From: a virus
Strand: one strand, 5' to 3'
Length of the DNA: 64,000 nucleotides
Virus record (IMG/VR): IMGVR_UViG_3300042398_001156
Location: 1 to 64,000 of that record
Both the position numbers and the translations under genes were made by a program. The notes under the pieces were generated by a model. It did not search any database and was not told the origin of the DNA. It worked only from the letters and a program-made list of their open reading frames with translations. Of this stretch, positions 18,218 to 27,052 are shown piece after piece. Numbering within the stretch: the first letter of the stretch is position 1; every line of letters begins with the position of its first letter.

Positions 18218-19412
18218 TAGTTACTCCTTTCTTTATTTCAGCCAGATATAACAACCCAATTGATCGACGACTAATTAGGTTTGTCATTAACTGTGTATCC
18301 ATAAAGACATTACTATAGTCTATTGCTAAAGGTACTTGTAATAGTAAGGGTGCAATTTTAGACACAGCATTGATAATTATCCAAAAGGGATCTTGTTGGT
18401 AAGAAGATACTGCTGTGACTGTAATAAGAATTGCAAACAAGAATGTATTTACAACTGTCCAAAGAACTTTAGTTCCTGCATCACGTACAACTCGACGTTC
18501 GTTACTATTAATAAGAGAGTAACTATCTACACTTACACCTTCATTATCACTTCCGTTATAAACAAACATAGGACTTATGTATTTAAAATATTTAACATAA
18601 CCATCAATAACGTACTCAACAATGTAATCATCTTCTAGTAGTTGTAGCAGTCTTTCTTTTTTTCTTAAGTAACTCCATTCTTTCCATGAAAGTTTTCCTA
18701 AGTTTTTAAGAACAACAGATGCTTCGTCTTTATTAACTTTAAGTTTATCAAAGTATGGTTTAAGTTTTTTTCGTATATGATAGTTTGCTTTGCGTTCTAT
18801 CTTGTCAATTTTAAATTTAACATTAATTTTATGTTGTTGTATTTTACGGAAGCGATTAAAGATGTCATGTATCCACGGTTCAAACGTAACTGGGTCTAAA
18901 TGTTTTTCTGTCATCTCATCCACTTCTTTACTTAAGTCAACAAACTTTTTGTACTTTTCTTTTGATAATGTCACAAGATAGTTAAATAAACTATAAAATA
19001 ATATAATTGCGGAACCTAATGAAATTGTTGTTGTTATATACCAGAATGGATACTCAAAGAAAAACTTAGTGTTGACTTGAACTTTAAAGTTAACAGGAAT
19101 TTCTACTTCAAACGGATTTGTTCCAGGGTTTACAATAACGTAATTAGCAACGTATAAATTGATCGCTTGTTCTGAATACCACGTAATACGATAGTTAACG
19201 TTTTCTTCTTTCATTGTAAGATATTCACCATACGTTGTATCAACAGCTCCGACTGTATACTGTGCTTGACCTTCAATAACAGGAAGCACACCGTTAATGC
19301 CTAGAACAACAAGTAATGAAAGTAATAGAAAAATAACGCTACGTGACTTTTTATTTGTAAGTACGTTGCTTGTACGTTCTATTAAAGCTTCAATCTTTGT
19401 TTGTTCTGGCAT
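18201..19412 (-). CDS. Four-pass membrane protein among the head genes (403 aa)
   Basis: Hydrophobic segments are near residues 25-45, 124-148, 318-340 and 345-367. Between the first two is an extracytoplasmic-type domain of about 75 residues rich in beta structure. Between the second and third is a long basic helical region (about 150-310, many KIxR/K clusters). I do not recognise a family. A membrane protein placed between portal and scaffold is unusual for a podovirus; possible roles are host-membrane binding, superinfection exclusion or assembly at the membrane. Confidence 0.8.
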   Translation of the reverse strand: MPEQTKIEALIERTSNVLTNKKSRSVIFLLLSLLVVLGINGVLPVIEGQAQYTVGAVDTTYGEYLTMKEENVNYRITWYSEQAINLYVANYVIVNPGTNPFEVEIPVNFKVQVNTKFFFEYPFWYITTTISLGSAIILFYSLFNYLVTLSKEKYKKFVDLSKEVDEMTEKHLDPVTFEPWIHDIFNRFRKIQQHKINVKFKIDKIERKANYHIRKKLKPYFDKLKVNKDEASVVLKNLGKLSWKEWSYLRKKERLLQLLEDDYIVEYVIDGYVKYFKYISPMFVYNGSDNEGVSVDSYSLINSNERRVVRDAGTKVLWTVVNTFLFAILITVTAVSSYQQDPFWIIINAVSKIAPLLLQVPLAIDYSNVFMDTQLMTNLISRRSIGLLYLAEIKKGVTNAKTN

Positions 19413-19413
19413 A

Positions 19414-19647
19414 TTAAATATCCGTTAAAGTAAACGTTGCTTTTTTAAGTAATGCGTATTGTTCATCACGTTCGGTAACTTCAACATAAGTAGCAGTAAT
19501 AGGTTCACGTACATCCGCTAACCAAACAGTTAAAGCGAATGCTTCCGGTGTTTGTAGCGTAGCAGGAATCGTTAACTTACCAAAAGCTACAATAGATCGA
19601 GTATCAACTGCGACATCTTTTAATTCGACAAATCTAATTTGTTCCAT
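19414..19647 (-). CDS. Small soluble protein, unknown (77 aa)
   Basis: A beta-rich 77-residue protein (IRFVELKDVAVDTRSIVAFG...) with no motif I recognise. The spacing of hydrophobic residues suggests a small beta-barrel or immunoglobulin-like fold. It is tightly packed between the acetyltransferase-like gene and the membrane protein. Confidence 0.6.
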   Translation of the reverse strand: MEQIRFVELKDVAVDTRSIVAFGKLTIPATLQTPEAFALTVWLADVREPITATYVEVTERDEQYALLKKATFTLTDI

Positions 19648-19660
19648 ATTTATTTACCTC

Positions 19661-20116
19661 CTAAATGTGGATTACATATTCTACACACTCACCAAAGCGT
19701 TTGACTTCTTTAGCATTAACTAGTCTTTCTAATCCTTTAGCATAACGAATGTTGTCTTTGTGCAATATTGCGCGTATAGGTCTCATATATTTTTTAAGCT
19801 GTTGGAACATTTCAATCAATAAACTTAATGATCCTGCGCGATAGCGTTTGTCTATATAAGTTTCTGTTATAAATAAACAGTCATCTCTTTCTAAATCTAG
19901 TGATACAAACCCAACTGTAATACCTTCGTTGTTAACTAACATTAAACACTGTCCTTTAATTAACTTATAATGTAACACGGTTAGTTTAGTAAAAAAGTGT
20001 TGGTTATCAAAGAACAGTAATTTTTTATCTTCTTCAGACATTTTTGTAAACATTTCTATTACTTTATATAAATCAGGGTGGCTGCTGTAATGTATCATCC
20101 GATGCTTGGATCCCAT
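19661..20116 (-). CDS. GNAT-type acetyltransferase-like protein (151 aa)
   Basis: The segment around residues 80-115 fits the GNAT fold: a beta strand (ITVGFVSLDLE), a second strand (CLFITETYIDKRYR) and the acetyl-CoA loop region 'YRAGSLSLLIEMFQQL', followed by a helix. The classical Q/RxxGxG/A loop is imperfect (YRAGS), so activity is uncertain. GNAT proteins transfer an acetyl group from acetyl-CoA to an amine. Small GNATs of this length occur next to head genes of several podoviruses. The target here is unknown. Confidence 0.65.
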   Translation of the reverse strand: MGSKHRMIHYSSHPDLYKVIEMFTKMSEEDKKLLFFDNQHFFTKLTVLHYKLIKGQCLMLVNNEGITVGFVSLDLERDDCLFITETYIDKRYRAGSLSLLIEMFQQLKKYMRPIRAILHKDNIRYAKGLERLVNAKEVKRFGECVEYVIHI

Positions 20117-20391
20117 CCACCGTCACTATCTTCGTATGGATTTTGCGGTTCTTCAGTTACATCTTCATAGTCAGGTTCGTCTACGTCTACGTCTACGTCA
20201 GGAACTGGTACATCTATATACGTTTCAGTATCAATCACAGTATTTGTTTCTGATTTTAAAGTTGTTACAATTTTACTATGTTGACAATTTTTACAAAAGT
20301 AAATATCAATTAAACGATCTAACCCTTGAATCTTACTGGACAACAATGTTAATCGTGTGCTTTCACACTTGTCACATTTTAGTTCCATCAT
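20095..20391 (-). CDS. Zinc-ribbon protein with acidic tail (98 aa)
   Basis: Four cysteines in CDKC...CKNC form a zinc ribbon in the first 35 residues. The C-terminus is strongly acidic with the run VPVPDVDVDVDEPDYEDV, encoded by a short tandem repeat of the six bases GTCTAC (about 20179-20201). The acidic tail may mimic nucleic acid or bind the scaffold or RNA polymerase. Both ends overlap the neighbouring genes. Confidence 0.75.
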   Translation of the reverse strand: MMELKCDKCESTRLTLLSSKIQGLDRLIDIYFCKNCQHSKIVTTLKSETNTVIDTETYIDVPVPDVDVDVDEPDYEDVTEEPQNPYEDSDGGWDPSIG

Positions 20392-20857
20392 TCTTTACAG
20401 GTTCCTCCTCTTTAATTTCTTTAGCTAAATCTTCAATAAATCGTTTGTGATCAGCCGCTTCTTCAGCGTTCATTTCCATAACAGTGTTTTGTTGATGCAC
20501 AATAGCATCAGCAATAAACTGAACATCAGGAAATAATTCTGTAAGCATATCATTAAATACTTTAGCAATCGTATCGTGAAGCGACTTGCGAGTTTTATAC
20601 AAAGCATTATCTTTATCACCGTCTTTAAAGATGTATGCTTTTGCTTCTACTTCACTACTACTTGCCGGTCTCATCACAGGTAGATCAGCTAACACTGCAA
20701 CTAAACCTAAACGCACACCAGTTAAGATTGTACTAAGGTATGGTTTAATATCGGTCACTACACCTGGTTTTAACTTAGGTAAAATTTTACCTTCAATCGT
20801 TCCAGTAATAGGATTAGCTACGAAACTAAATTTAATCACTTTGTCATTCTTTGGCAC
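20372..20857 (-). CDS. Unknown protein of the head operon (161 aa)
   Basis: The N-terminal half is beta-rich and basic (IKFSFVANPITGTIEG...), and the C-terminal half is an acidic helix (NAEEAADHKRFIEDLAKEIKEEEP). No family was recognised. It is the first gene after the portal terminator and its own promoter. An assembly or capsid-decoration role is only a positional guess. Confidence 0.65.
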   Translation of the reverse strand: MPKNDKVIKFSFVANPITGTIEGKILPKLKPGVVTDIKPYLSTILTGVRLGLVAVLADLPVMRPASSSEVEAKAYIFKDGDKDNALYKTRKSLHDTIAKVFNDMLTELFPDVQFIADAIVHQQNTVMEMNAEEAADHKRFIEDLAKEIKEEEPVKNDGTKM

Positions 20858-20881
20858 AAGTATGCCTCCTTGTTTTCTATG

Positions 20882-20892
20882 AGTATATCATA
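20882..20892 (-). promoter_or_regulatory. Extended -10 promoter after the portal gene
   Basis: Reads TATGATATACT on the minus strand, identical to the site at 31679-31689. The sequence TTGTGT, 16 bases upstream, may serve as a weak -35 box. It serves the 161-residue gene. Confidence 0.7.
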
Positions 20893-20897
20893 ACATA

Positions 20898-20928
20898 TAA
20901 AAAACACAAGATGTGTATATCTTGTGTT
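20898..20928 (-). terminator. Terminator after the portal gene
   Basis: A 10-bp inverted repeat AACACAAGAT / ATCTTGTGTT with a 6-base loop is followed on the minus strand by a T-rich tract (TTTTTTATA). It lies between portal stop and promoter. Confidence 0.9.
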
Positions 20929-20951
20929 CTTTGTGTAATATTTACAATTGT

Positions 20952-22688
20952 TTACTTAAAGCCTTGCCCCATTTGTGGGTCTTGTTGCATCGCATTCTTT
21001 TCTTCAATTAAGATTGTAATTGCTTGTTGAGCGGCTTGTTCTTCAGATAACCCTTGCGATAGTAACCGACTAAAGATTGAAGCAAAATTAGTAAGATCAG
21101 CCACCAATGTTTCAGCAGTACTATCTTGTTCATTCTTTTCAAGTCTTTGTAAAAACAAATCTTTTTGTGGAAAGTCTGAGTACTTAATAAGATCTTGTGG
21201 CGTAATAATCTGAGGCTTGATTTGATACTGTGCTTGCATTTCGTATAAAGCTTTAGCAGAATCAAACAAGTTTGCTTGGTTCATCGGCAGTAATGTAGAT
21301 GCTGCAATATTATAATCAAACTTCATACCACGTTCACGTAAGACATCAAATTTAATATTACGTTGTTCGATAACTTTATTAGTACCTGTTGCAGATAGTT
21401 TTGGAACGACATAAGTTTTATCACCGCCATACGCAAAGTAGTATTCTAATACAAGTTTAGTTAAGTCTTCACAGAATTCTTCAAGTAAAGTAATCCGTGA
21501 GTTATCCGTAAGCATGGTTACACGTGCTTGAAACGCTTGCGTCGCTCCGGTAGTTTGAATACTGTTTGTCATACGACCTTTATAGTATGGGTCAACACCC
21601 GTCACTTGAAAGATAGACTGTTCTAAACGTTGTTTAATATTACCTAAGTCCGGAATAACTGGAACGTCAACATAATAAACTAAATTACGCGGATCACCTT
21701 TGGTTTCAAACGAAGCACCAGGAGTACCACCGTAGTCTGCAAACGATCTCATGTTAATACGTCCATCTGTATTAACAAAGCGTACGCGATTAAGTACGCG
21801 ATATGGTTGCGTAGCTTCCATTGAGTCGAGCATGTTAAGGGCAACCACCGTATTAAGAATCTTTGTTAGCTTAGAGTTTCCATAAGGATTACCATCTGGA
21901 CGTTGAGGAGTGTAAACAACTACTGGAAAGCGTTTAAGTGGAATGTTTAAGTTTTCATAAATAATCGTATCTTCGTTTAACATAAAGACTTGATCGATCG
22001 TACCATTCTTATTACGCATAAAGCATTCAACCAAAGAGACTGTGCGGTTGTTAGTGATTGTATTATTTTCATAACCTGCAATACGATTGGTTGCAGTCTT
22101 ATCACTCATGACACCTTTATACTTTTCCATAAACTCTTTAACACCATCTTTAAAGTCAGGGTTATCAACTAAAGTGTCGATGTTAACGGCACGTTCAATA
22201 AAGATTGCTTCACCATCTTTATAAGAATCAACACTTGGATCAAAGTAAAGTTCTTGTGGCGACATTGCTTTTAGTTTAATGTGGCCTTTTGCACTGTCCC
22301 AGTCTACGCGCATAGCACCAACGTTATACAACTCAGCGTTTTCGCCAACGTGTAAGAATTTATTTTTCATTCCCCACTTGCTCCAGTTGTAAGCAATGAA
22401 TGCGTTAAGATCTTGCACTGTCTTTTCATCTTGAATATATCTAGGCGTTAACGTTCCAATAAACGAACCGCTATAAATAGAGTTCATAAAACCTTGGACA
22501 ACATATTCAAAGTAGTTCCAGTCAGGTGTAATACTATATTCTTTTAAGTTCTTTTTAAAGTAAGCCCAGAACTCGCCTTTATAAAGTGAACGAATTAAAC
22601 GCCACTCACGTAGCTGTCCTTGTTTAAACGAACGAAACTCATCAAACTTTTGTTTAACTTTAAAAATATCGTAGGTAAACTTAGGCAT
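20952..22688 (-). CDS. Portal protein (578 aa)
   Basis: The dodecameric portal forms the vertex through which DNA is packaged and ejected. The sequence has the features of podovirus portals: an N-terminal helical region, the central 'TPDWNYFEYVVQGFMNSIYSG' and 'MRVDWDSAKGHIKLKAMSPQELYFDPSVDS' segments, a long stem helix after 'MLDSMEATQPYRVLNR', and a C-terminal glutamine-rich helix. Length is normal for short-tailed phages. Its start overlaps the stop of the preceding 149-residue gene, and it follows the terminase. Confidence 0.9.
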   Translation of the reverse strand: MPKFTYDIFKVKQKFDEFRSFKQGQLREWRLIRSLYKGEFWAYFKKNLKEYSITPDWNYFEYVVQGFMNSIYSGSFIGTLTPRYIQDEKTVQDLNAFIAYNWSKWGMKNKFLHVGENAELYNVGAMRVDWDSAKGHIKLKAMSPQELYFDPSVDSYKDGEAIFIERAVNIDTLVDNPDFKDGVKEFMEKYKGVMSDKTATNRIAGYENNTITNNRTVSLVECFMRNKNGTIDQVFMLNEDTIIYENLNIPLKRFPVVVYTPQRPDGNPYGNSKLTKILNTVVALNMLDSMEATQPYRVLNRVRFVNTDGRINMRSFADYGGTPGASFETKGDPRNLVYYVDVPVIPDLGNIKQRLEQSIFQVTGVDPYYKGRMTNSIQTTGATQAFQARVTMLTDNSRITLLEEFCEDLTKLVLEYYFAYGGDKTYVVPKLSATGTNKVIEQRNIKFDVLRERGMKFDYNIAASTLLPMNQANLFDSAKALYEMQAQYQIKPQIITPQDLIKYSDFPQKDLFLQRLEKNEQDSTAETLVADLTNFASIFSRLLSQGLSEEQAAQQAITILIEEKNAMQQDPQMGQGFK

Positions 22689-23137
22689 TATTGTTTACCT
22701 TCTTTCTTTTTCGGTGGCTCAGGCATAACTGGACCATCCATAATTTCTTCAAAGGTTTTAGCAATCGCATCGTTTTGACGTTGTGTGCTTGCAATAATTG
22801 CTTCTTCAATTTGTCTTTGACGAATACGTTCTTTTTTTGCAGCTTCTTCTTTTTGTTGTTCAGTTAATTCTTCTTCAGCTTCTTCTGGGTTATCTCCCAT
22901 TGTATTATGTTTTGCAGCATCAATGATTGCTTGAATAGGCAAAGTAATATCTCCATCGTTATCAGGAGTTCTGCCTGCTTTATTAACTCCAGTTTTATTT
23001 CGGGATGTACGCGCCGAGCGGTTTGTTAAAATTTTCTTCGGATCCTTCATCATTTTCGTCATATACACTAGTTGCATATACTGGCCCACTGCTACCAGAA
23101 TAAGTAATATTACTGCCAAAGCTGTTAGAATTTCCAT
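22688..23137 (-). CDS. Membrane-anchored coiled-coil protein overlapping TerL (149 aa)
   Basis: Residues 5-24 are hydrophobic (LTALAVILLILVAVGQYMQL), and the rest is acidic, helical and glutamine/glutamate-rich. The start is supported by a strong AAAGGAG site ten bases upstream. About 143 bases of its 5' end lie inside the terminase gene in another frame, so the membrane segment and the flexible terminase tail are encoded together. Function is unknown. The neighbours suggest packaging or head assembly at the membrane. Confidence 0.75.
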   Translation of the reverse strand: MEILTALAVILLILVAVGQYMQLVYMTKMMKDPKKILTNRSARTSRNKTGVNKAGRTPDNDGDITLPIQAIIDAAKHNTMGDNPEEAEEELTEQQKEEAAKKERIRQRQIEEAIIASTQRQNDAIAKTFEEIMDGPVMPEPPKKKEGKQ

Positions 23138-24866
23138 CGTTTATGTTCTCCTTTAATGGATCATAATATTGAACTGTCTTTTTAATTATAGCATTCTTTT
23201 GTTTATCATGAACGAAAGCTTTTCCACTAGGCAAATATACACTAAGTTTTAATTCTTGTAAATTATGTGGTAGCTCAACAACAACAAACTCTAACGCAGT
23301 AACACCGTGGTCATTACCATCTTCAGGTTTGTCTGTCGGTGTTCCGTTTTTGTCAAGTTTAAATTTATAGTTAAGTGCTTCATCAATTAAAAACTCACAT
23401 GTAGAAAATACTTCCATTTGATTATGGTTAAGTAATGAATTCATTTTAATAATACGTGCATCATGTGATGCAAACGAAGGATCAAAATATAAACCTTCTG
23501 CTTCAAACATACTGCCAATAGTGACTAAGTTACTTTCACGCTTGCTATAACTACGTCCGTCAAATCTAGGTAGCATAAGTAAACCATCGAGATCTGTACC
23601 ATTGATTCTAGTTTCTTTACGATACTCTTTTGCCAGCGTTTTAATATCAGAGTTGTTGATACGTAGTTCGTCATACACATAAAGCTTCTTTGTTTCTGTA
23701 GAAAATGCTGTATAAATCACGTGAGTTGGGTCATTTATGCCGTAATCTACCCCAATTGCGTAGTATAATACGCGCTTTCCTGACTCGTCAAATGCTCTAG
23801 GAAGTGGGTGTGGAGGGACAATACTGATCCCAAAGTTAGGGAATACTAGGTTACTTGAGAAGTTAAAGCTACCTTTATAGTATTGTTGGATGTATGCTTT
23901 GGATTTTCCTCTAGTTTGTTCTTGTTCATACGTAGCAGGTAGGTAAGGGTTAGCACTTGTAGAGATAATCTGTGTATACTTTTGCGGATCTCGATCCTTG
24001 TTGTACTTATATCCTTCGTTATATGCATCTCCATAAAACTCTACAGTTTCTGAATCTAATAAAAACTTAGACTTTACCCAACCTGAGTCAGGGTTTGTTT
24101 CTAAGTTAATGTGTCTAGCATCGATTCGATACTTAGGTTTAAAGATTTGTTGGTTTGGATCCCATTGCATAACAGGTTGTCCGTTTGAATCTGTTTCAGG
24201 AATCATAGCATTGGTATTACGGATACGAGATTGCAACATGGTGAACGCAGCGAAGTTAACATCAGATGATTCTACAATTACCGCCATCGTTAAGTTAATC
24301 GACTTTAGTTTTGTTTCATCATCAAACGAACGAAACAATATTTCAGACCCATTGGTTAATTGCAGTTCATGCTTTTGATCGTTCTTACGTCGAATAAGTT
24401 TCATAGGAAAAATACTATAAAACTCTTTGACAAACGTAGCTTCTAACGCTGGGTATGTTCGTGCAGTTACTGCAACACGTGCTCCAGGTATTAACATAAT
24501 ATGTTTAATCACATCTTCGATGTTGGCACGAGACTTACCAGAACCATATCCACCTGCTGTCATCTTATAACGTTCACGTCTACGTAAGAACATTGCTTGA
24601 TATGCTGTTGGTTTAAAAGTATTAACCAATGTTCCACACTCTGGGCATTCTTTAAACGTACTGCTTTCACTACCGTTAACAGCTTTAGCTGCTACTAAAG
24701 GTTTGTTACAACGTGGGCAATGTTGAATATGACTAACATTAATATATTGTGGGGCTGCTTCTGCTAACGACGCTTGTGGTTTTATAGAAATACTTTTGGT
24801 AATGTCAAAAACTTCACCGGTATTTTTGTCAACTAAATGTTGTTCATCAAGAATTGACTTAGGCAT
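22995..24866 (-). CDS. terL: Terminase large subunit (623 aa)
   Basis: TerL is the ATP-driven motor and nuclease that packages phage DNA. A Walker A motif GGYGSGKS lies near residue 106, a Walker B-like strand (MAVIVESSD) near 196, and a first nuclease aspartate in 'AIGVDYGINDPTH' near 354. There is also an N-terminal zinc ribbon (CPRCNKPL...CPECGTL, residues 51-79). Length and domain order fit normal large terminases. The C-terminus is low-complexity (SNSFGSNITYSGSSG) and is overlapped by the next gene. Confidence 0.95.
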   Translation of the reverse strand: MPKSILDEQHLVDKNTGEVFDITKSISIKPQASLAEAAPQYINVSHIQHCPRCNKPLVAAKAVNGSESSTFKECPECGTLVNTFKPTAYQAMFLRRRERYKMTAGGYGSGKSRANIEDVIKHIMLIPGARVAVTARTYPALEATFVKEFYSIFPMKLIRRKNDQKHELQLTNGSEILFRSFDDETKLKSINLTMAVIVESSDVNFAAFTMLQSRIRNTNAMIPETDSNGQPVMQWDPNQQIFKPKYRIDARHINLETNPDSGWVKSKFLLDSETVEFYGDAYNEGYKYNKDRDPQKYTQIISTSANPYLPATYEQEQTRGKSKAYIQQYYKGSFNFSSNLVFPNFGISIVPPHPLPRAFDESGKRVLYYAIGVDYGINDPTHVIYTAFSTETKKLYVYDELRINNSDIKTLAKEYRKETRINGTDLDGLLMLPRFDGRSYSKRESNLVTIGSMFEAEGLYFDPSFASHDARIIKMNSLLNHNQMEVFSTCEFLIDEALNYKFKLDKNGTPTDKPEDGNDHGVTALEFVVVELPHNLQELKLSVYLPSGKAFVHDKQKNAIIKKTVQYYDPLKENINDGNSNSFGSNITYSGSSGPVYATSVYDENDEGSEENFNKPLGAYIPK

Positions 24867-24867
24867 A

Positions 24868-25302
24868 TTATAATCCTAGCTTTTTGTTTTCAGGAACAGG
24901 TGGTAAAAACTCAGTCTCGTCTGCAGTTAGTGGAGTTTGAATATAAATGTATTGCACAGGCGTCGCAAAGTTAGGACGATGATCGTCACGGTATTTAATT
25001 GCGGCGTTTAGTTTAGTAGCATCAGCCATCCCAACATGCACACCGTCTTTCATATACTTGTTAACAATAATCCCTGCTTGGGTATAAATAATTTTATCAA
25101 TGTAATCTTGCACTCGGCTGTCAGATAAAAACATTTGCCAATCGTGATAGTTAGTATTTTGGCCAATCAATGTAGCAAGTTCGTGTGGGTTTGATATAAA
25201 TAAATTATCGTATATATGTGAAACTGTTTCTGCAAAGTTCCATAAGTTAACAAGATGTAATAACTTAACTTCTGTTTTAGTAAACATTTCTAATGAAATC
25301 AT
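24868..25302 (-). CDS. Probable small terminase / DNA-packaging protein (144 aa)
   Basis: The pattern DWQMFLSDSRVQDYIDKIIYTQAG..., followed by ADATKLNAAIKYRDDHRP, resembles small terminase-type proteins of Gram-positive phages (helical, with W..FL..xxV..YI). It lies immediately upstream of TerL with a two-base gap. No clear helix-turn-helix is seen at the N-terminus, so the call rests on position and this pattern. Confidence 0.6.
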   Translation of the reverse strand: MISLEMFTKTEVKLLHLVNLWNFAETVSHIYDNLFISNPHELATLIGQNTNYHDWQMFLSDSRVQDYIDKIIYTQAGIIVNKYMKDGVHVGMADATKLNAAIKYRDDHRPNFATPVQYIYIQTPLTADETEFLPPVPENKKLGL

Positions 25303-25910
25303 ACTTTACCTTTCAAGTGAGGTAGGTTAATAGCCATGCCTCTACGATTTGATTCCAAAATTAAAGGAACCTTTTGTTTATAGTATACACCTTTTGATTT
25401 GCTCATACGATATAGTATAAAATTTTCTATAGGATAAAACCTAGTCAAGTTAATAACTTCTTGTCTGGCTTTAGCAAGTGTTGTAAAATATAACTCTTGC
25501 ATACGCACACCTTGTTTTTGAACAAGCAAAGCACCGTTAAGAGTACCTTGTTTATAATTAACACCGGTAATTCCTTTTAGATTATTAAGACCATTGTGTT
25601 TTTCTAAATCGTTTAAATATTTTAAATTAACAAAAAGGTGTTGAAACGTTGATCTTAAAAACACCAACGTATATTTTTTAAATTCATTGATAAGCCAATC
25701 GTATCCATCTTTAGTTAAATAAAGTTTATAGTCATTATAAATACTAATGTCATTGTTATCTAAAGTAAAAGGCAACTTACTGTGTAGTGCATAAGCTTTA
25801 AGCACAACAGCAACGTTGCCTGATCTTAAGGGATATTTTTTAATCTGTTCAGGAGTTAAGATACCAATAGTAATACATTGGTCTATATATTTGTCGACTA
25901 ACTCTTTCAT
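25299..25910 (-). CDS. Unknown protein, pre-terminase cluster (203 aa)
   Basis: A basic, mixed alpha/beta protein with a hydrophobic centre (FKKYTLVFLRSTFQHLFVNLKYL) and no motif that I recognise. It is coupled by overlap (ATGA-type) to the probable small terminase and preceded by two acidic proteins. It could be an accessory packaging factor. Confidence 0.65.
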   Translation of the reverse strand: MKELVDKYIDQCITIGILTPEQIKKYPLRSGNVAVVLKAYALHSKLPFTLDNNDISIYNDYKLYLTKDGYDWLINEFKKYTLVFLRSTFQHLFVNLKYLNDLEKHNGLNNLKGITGVNYKQGTLNGALLVQKQGVRMQELYFTTLAKARQEVINLTRFYPIENFILYRMSKSKGVYYKQKVPLILESNRRGMAINLPHLKGKV

Positions 25911-26200
25911 TACATACCCGAGATAGCTTCGTCTAATGCAGCCATTTGAGCTGCGTCTTCTTCAGTATCTTCTTCTTGGATAGGTTCTGGTTCTGGAGCA
26001 GTAGTTGCGCCAGCAGAAATGGTCATACTTGATTCAGTTAATTCTGTAACAGTCATGCCCATAGAATTAACCATGTTCAAAACTTCAATCAATTGCATTT
26101 TATCCATTTCGCCTACTTCTACAGACAACATTCCTTGGTCTTCCATTTCTTCAAAACCAATGTTCATTCCTTGTAGAGCACTAATAATTTCTTCAAACAT
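25910..26200 (-). CDS. Small acidic protein (96 aa), paralogue of its neighbour
   Basis: Strongly acidic protein (EPEPIQEEDTEEDAAQMAALDEAISGM tail) with the pattern VEVGEMDKMQLIEVLNMVNSMGM. The neighbouring 156-residue protein has a similar pattern (VDLTDVDQMLMLSMMDHLEEKGV), so the two share a small domain. The ribosome site AAAGGAGG is excellent. The charge suggests a DNA mimic or a chaperone-like partner, unproven. Confidence 0.65.
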   Translation of the reverse strand: MFEEIISALQGMNIGFEEMEDQGMLSVEVGEMDKMQLIEVLNMVNSMGMTVTELTESSMTISAGATTAPEPEPIQEEDTEEDAAQMAALDEAISGM

Positions 26201-26201
26201 T

Positions 26202-26672
26202 TTATTTACCTCCTTTTTGTATCATATTATGCAGTATCGTCCGATAAGGTTCCGCCACCATTTCCATATCTTGCATATGAACATCATAGTGACCATTTTT
26301 AATGAGCTCAGCGTGGTACATAAACTTACCGAACGCGTCATCTGATTCTGGAATATACTGACGGGCAAACAATTCTATTTCTAATCCTAAGGTTTCATCA
26401 CCTTTAGATTGTTCTTCAGGATATGGCATTTCGATTTCTACTTCGATTGGCATTTCAATTCCCATTTCCATGGTTTCTGGGAATACATACAGGTATTGTT
26501 CGTCTACGCTATAGTCCACACCTTTTTCTTCAAGGTGGTCCATCATTGATAGCATTAACATTTGATCAACATCTGTTAAATCAACGACAATCTTTTCCGG
26601 CCATTGTTCATAAGGAACACTCATGTCATCGAGCATCATCATAAATTCAGTACATTTTGGATCCATGTGCAC
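26202..26672 (-). CDS. Acidic protein, unknown (156 aa)
   Basis: A highly acidic, methionine-rich protein. Residues 20-60 carry the domain shared with the following 96-residue protein, and the C-terminal third is helical (KFMYHAELIKNGHYDV). The GTG codon at 26672 is preferred as start because a GGAGG site lies seven bases upstream; the ATG two codons later lies too far. It is the first gene after a promoter-like site at 26693-26703. Confidence 0.65.
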   Translation of the reverse strand: MHMDPKCTEFMMMLDDMSVPYEQWPEKIVVDLTDVDQMLMLSMMDHLEEKGVDYSVDEQYLYVFPETMEMGIEMPIEVEIEMPYPEEQSKGDETLGLEIELFARQYIPESDDAFGKFMYHAELIKNGHYDVHMQDMEMVAEPYRTILHNMIQKGGK

Positions 26673-26692
26673 AAGTTATCCTCCGCCTTTAA

Positions 26693-26703
26693 AGTATATC
26701 ACA
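26693..26703 (-). promoter_or_regulatory. Extended -10 promoter, start of packaging operon
   Basis: Minus-strand TGTGATATACT with a possible -35 (TTTACT) sixteen bases from the -10 hexamer. It lies inside the end of the VRR-NUC gene, upstream of the acidic genes and terminase. Confidence 0.7.
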
Positions 26704-27052
26704 AAAATTCTTTCAGTAAATTTGTTTCTACTTCTGTAATAACATTACCATACTTTATAAAAAATTCACAACGTTCTTTTAAAACGTTTAGCTCTTCGTC
26801 CGTTGCAATTAAAAAGTACCGGTTAGGACTTGACGCTTTAATATAGTCTCGCCACCACTCTTGTAGTGGAGTCAGGTCATAGTAACTGGTACCTTTGAAC
26901 TCGACGTAGATCGTACCGCCGTGTTTAGGCAATTGCAAAAACCTGTCGGGAAACCCTTTGGAGGTGACGACAGGTCCTTTAATAGCGACAATCTCTTTGG
27001 ACTGGCACCAGCGTACGAAAATACTTTCTAATCGTTTCTCAGTTGTGCTCAC
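26699..27052 (-). CDS. VRR-NUC domain nuclease (117 aa)
   Basis: A PD-(D/E)XK-type nuclease of the short stand-alone VRR-NUC type, which cleaves DNA structures. The core is present: FVRWCQSKEIVAIKG, then SKGFPDRFL (proline-aspartate), YVEFKG (glutamate-x-lysine) and PLQEWWRDYI (conserved glutamine). Length is normal for the stand-alone type. The start is a GTG overlapping the previous stop (TAGTG). It may trim packaging or replication intermediates. Confidence 0.85.
   Translation of the reverse strand: MSTTEKRLESIFVRWCQSKEIVAIKGPVVTSKGFPDRFLQLPKHGGTIYVEFKGTSYYDLTPLQEWWRDYIKASSPNRYFLIATDEELNVLKERCEFFIKYGNVITEVETNLLKEFL

Noticed and set aside
26666-26672. ATG start two codons into the 156-residue gene
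   Set aside because: The GGAGG site is seven bases before the GTG and thirteen before the ATG, so GTG fits better.
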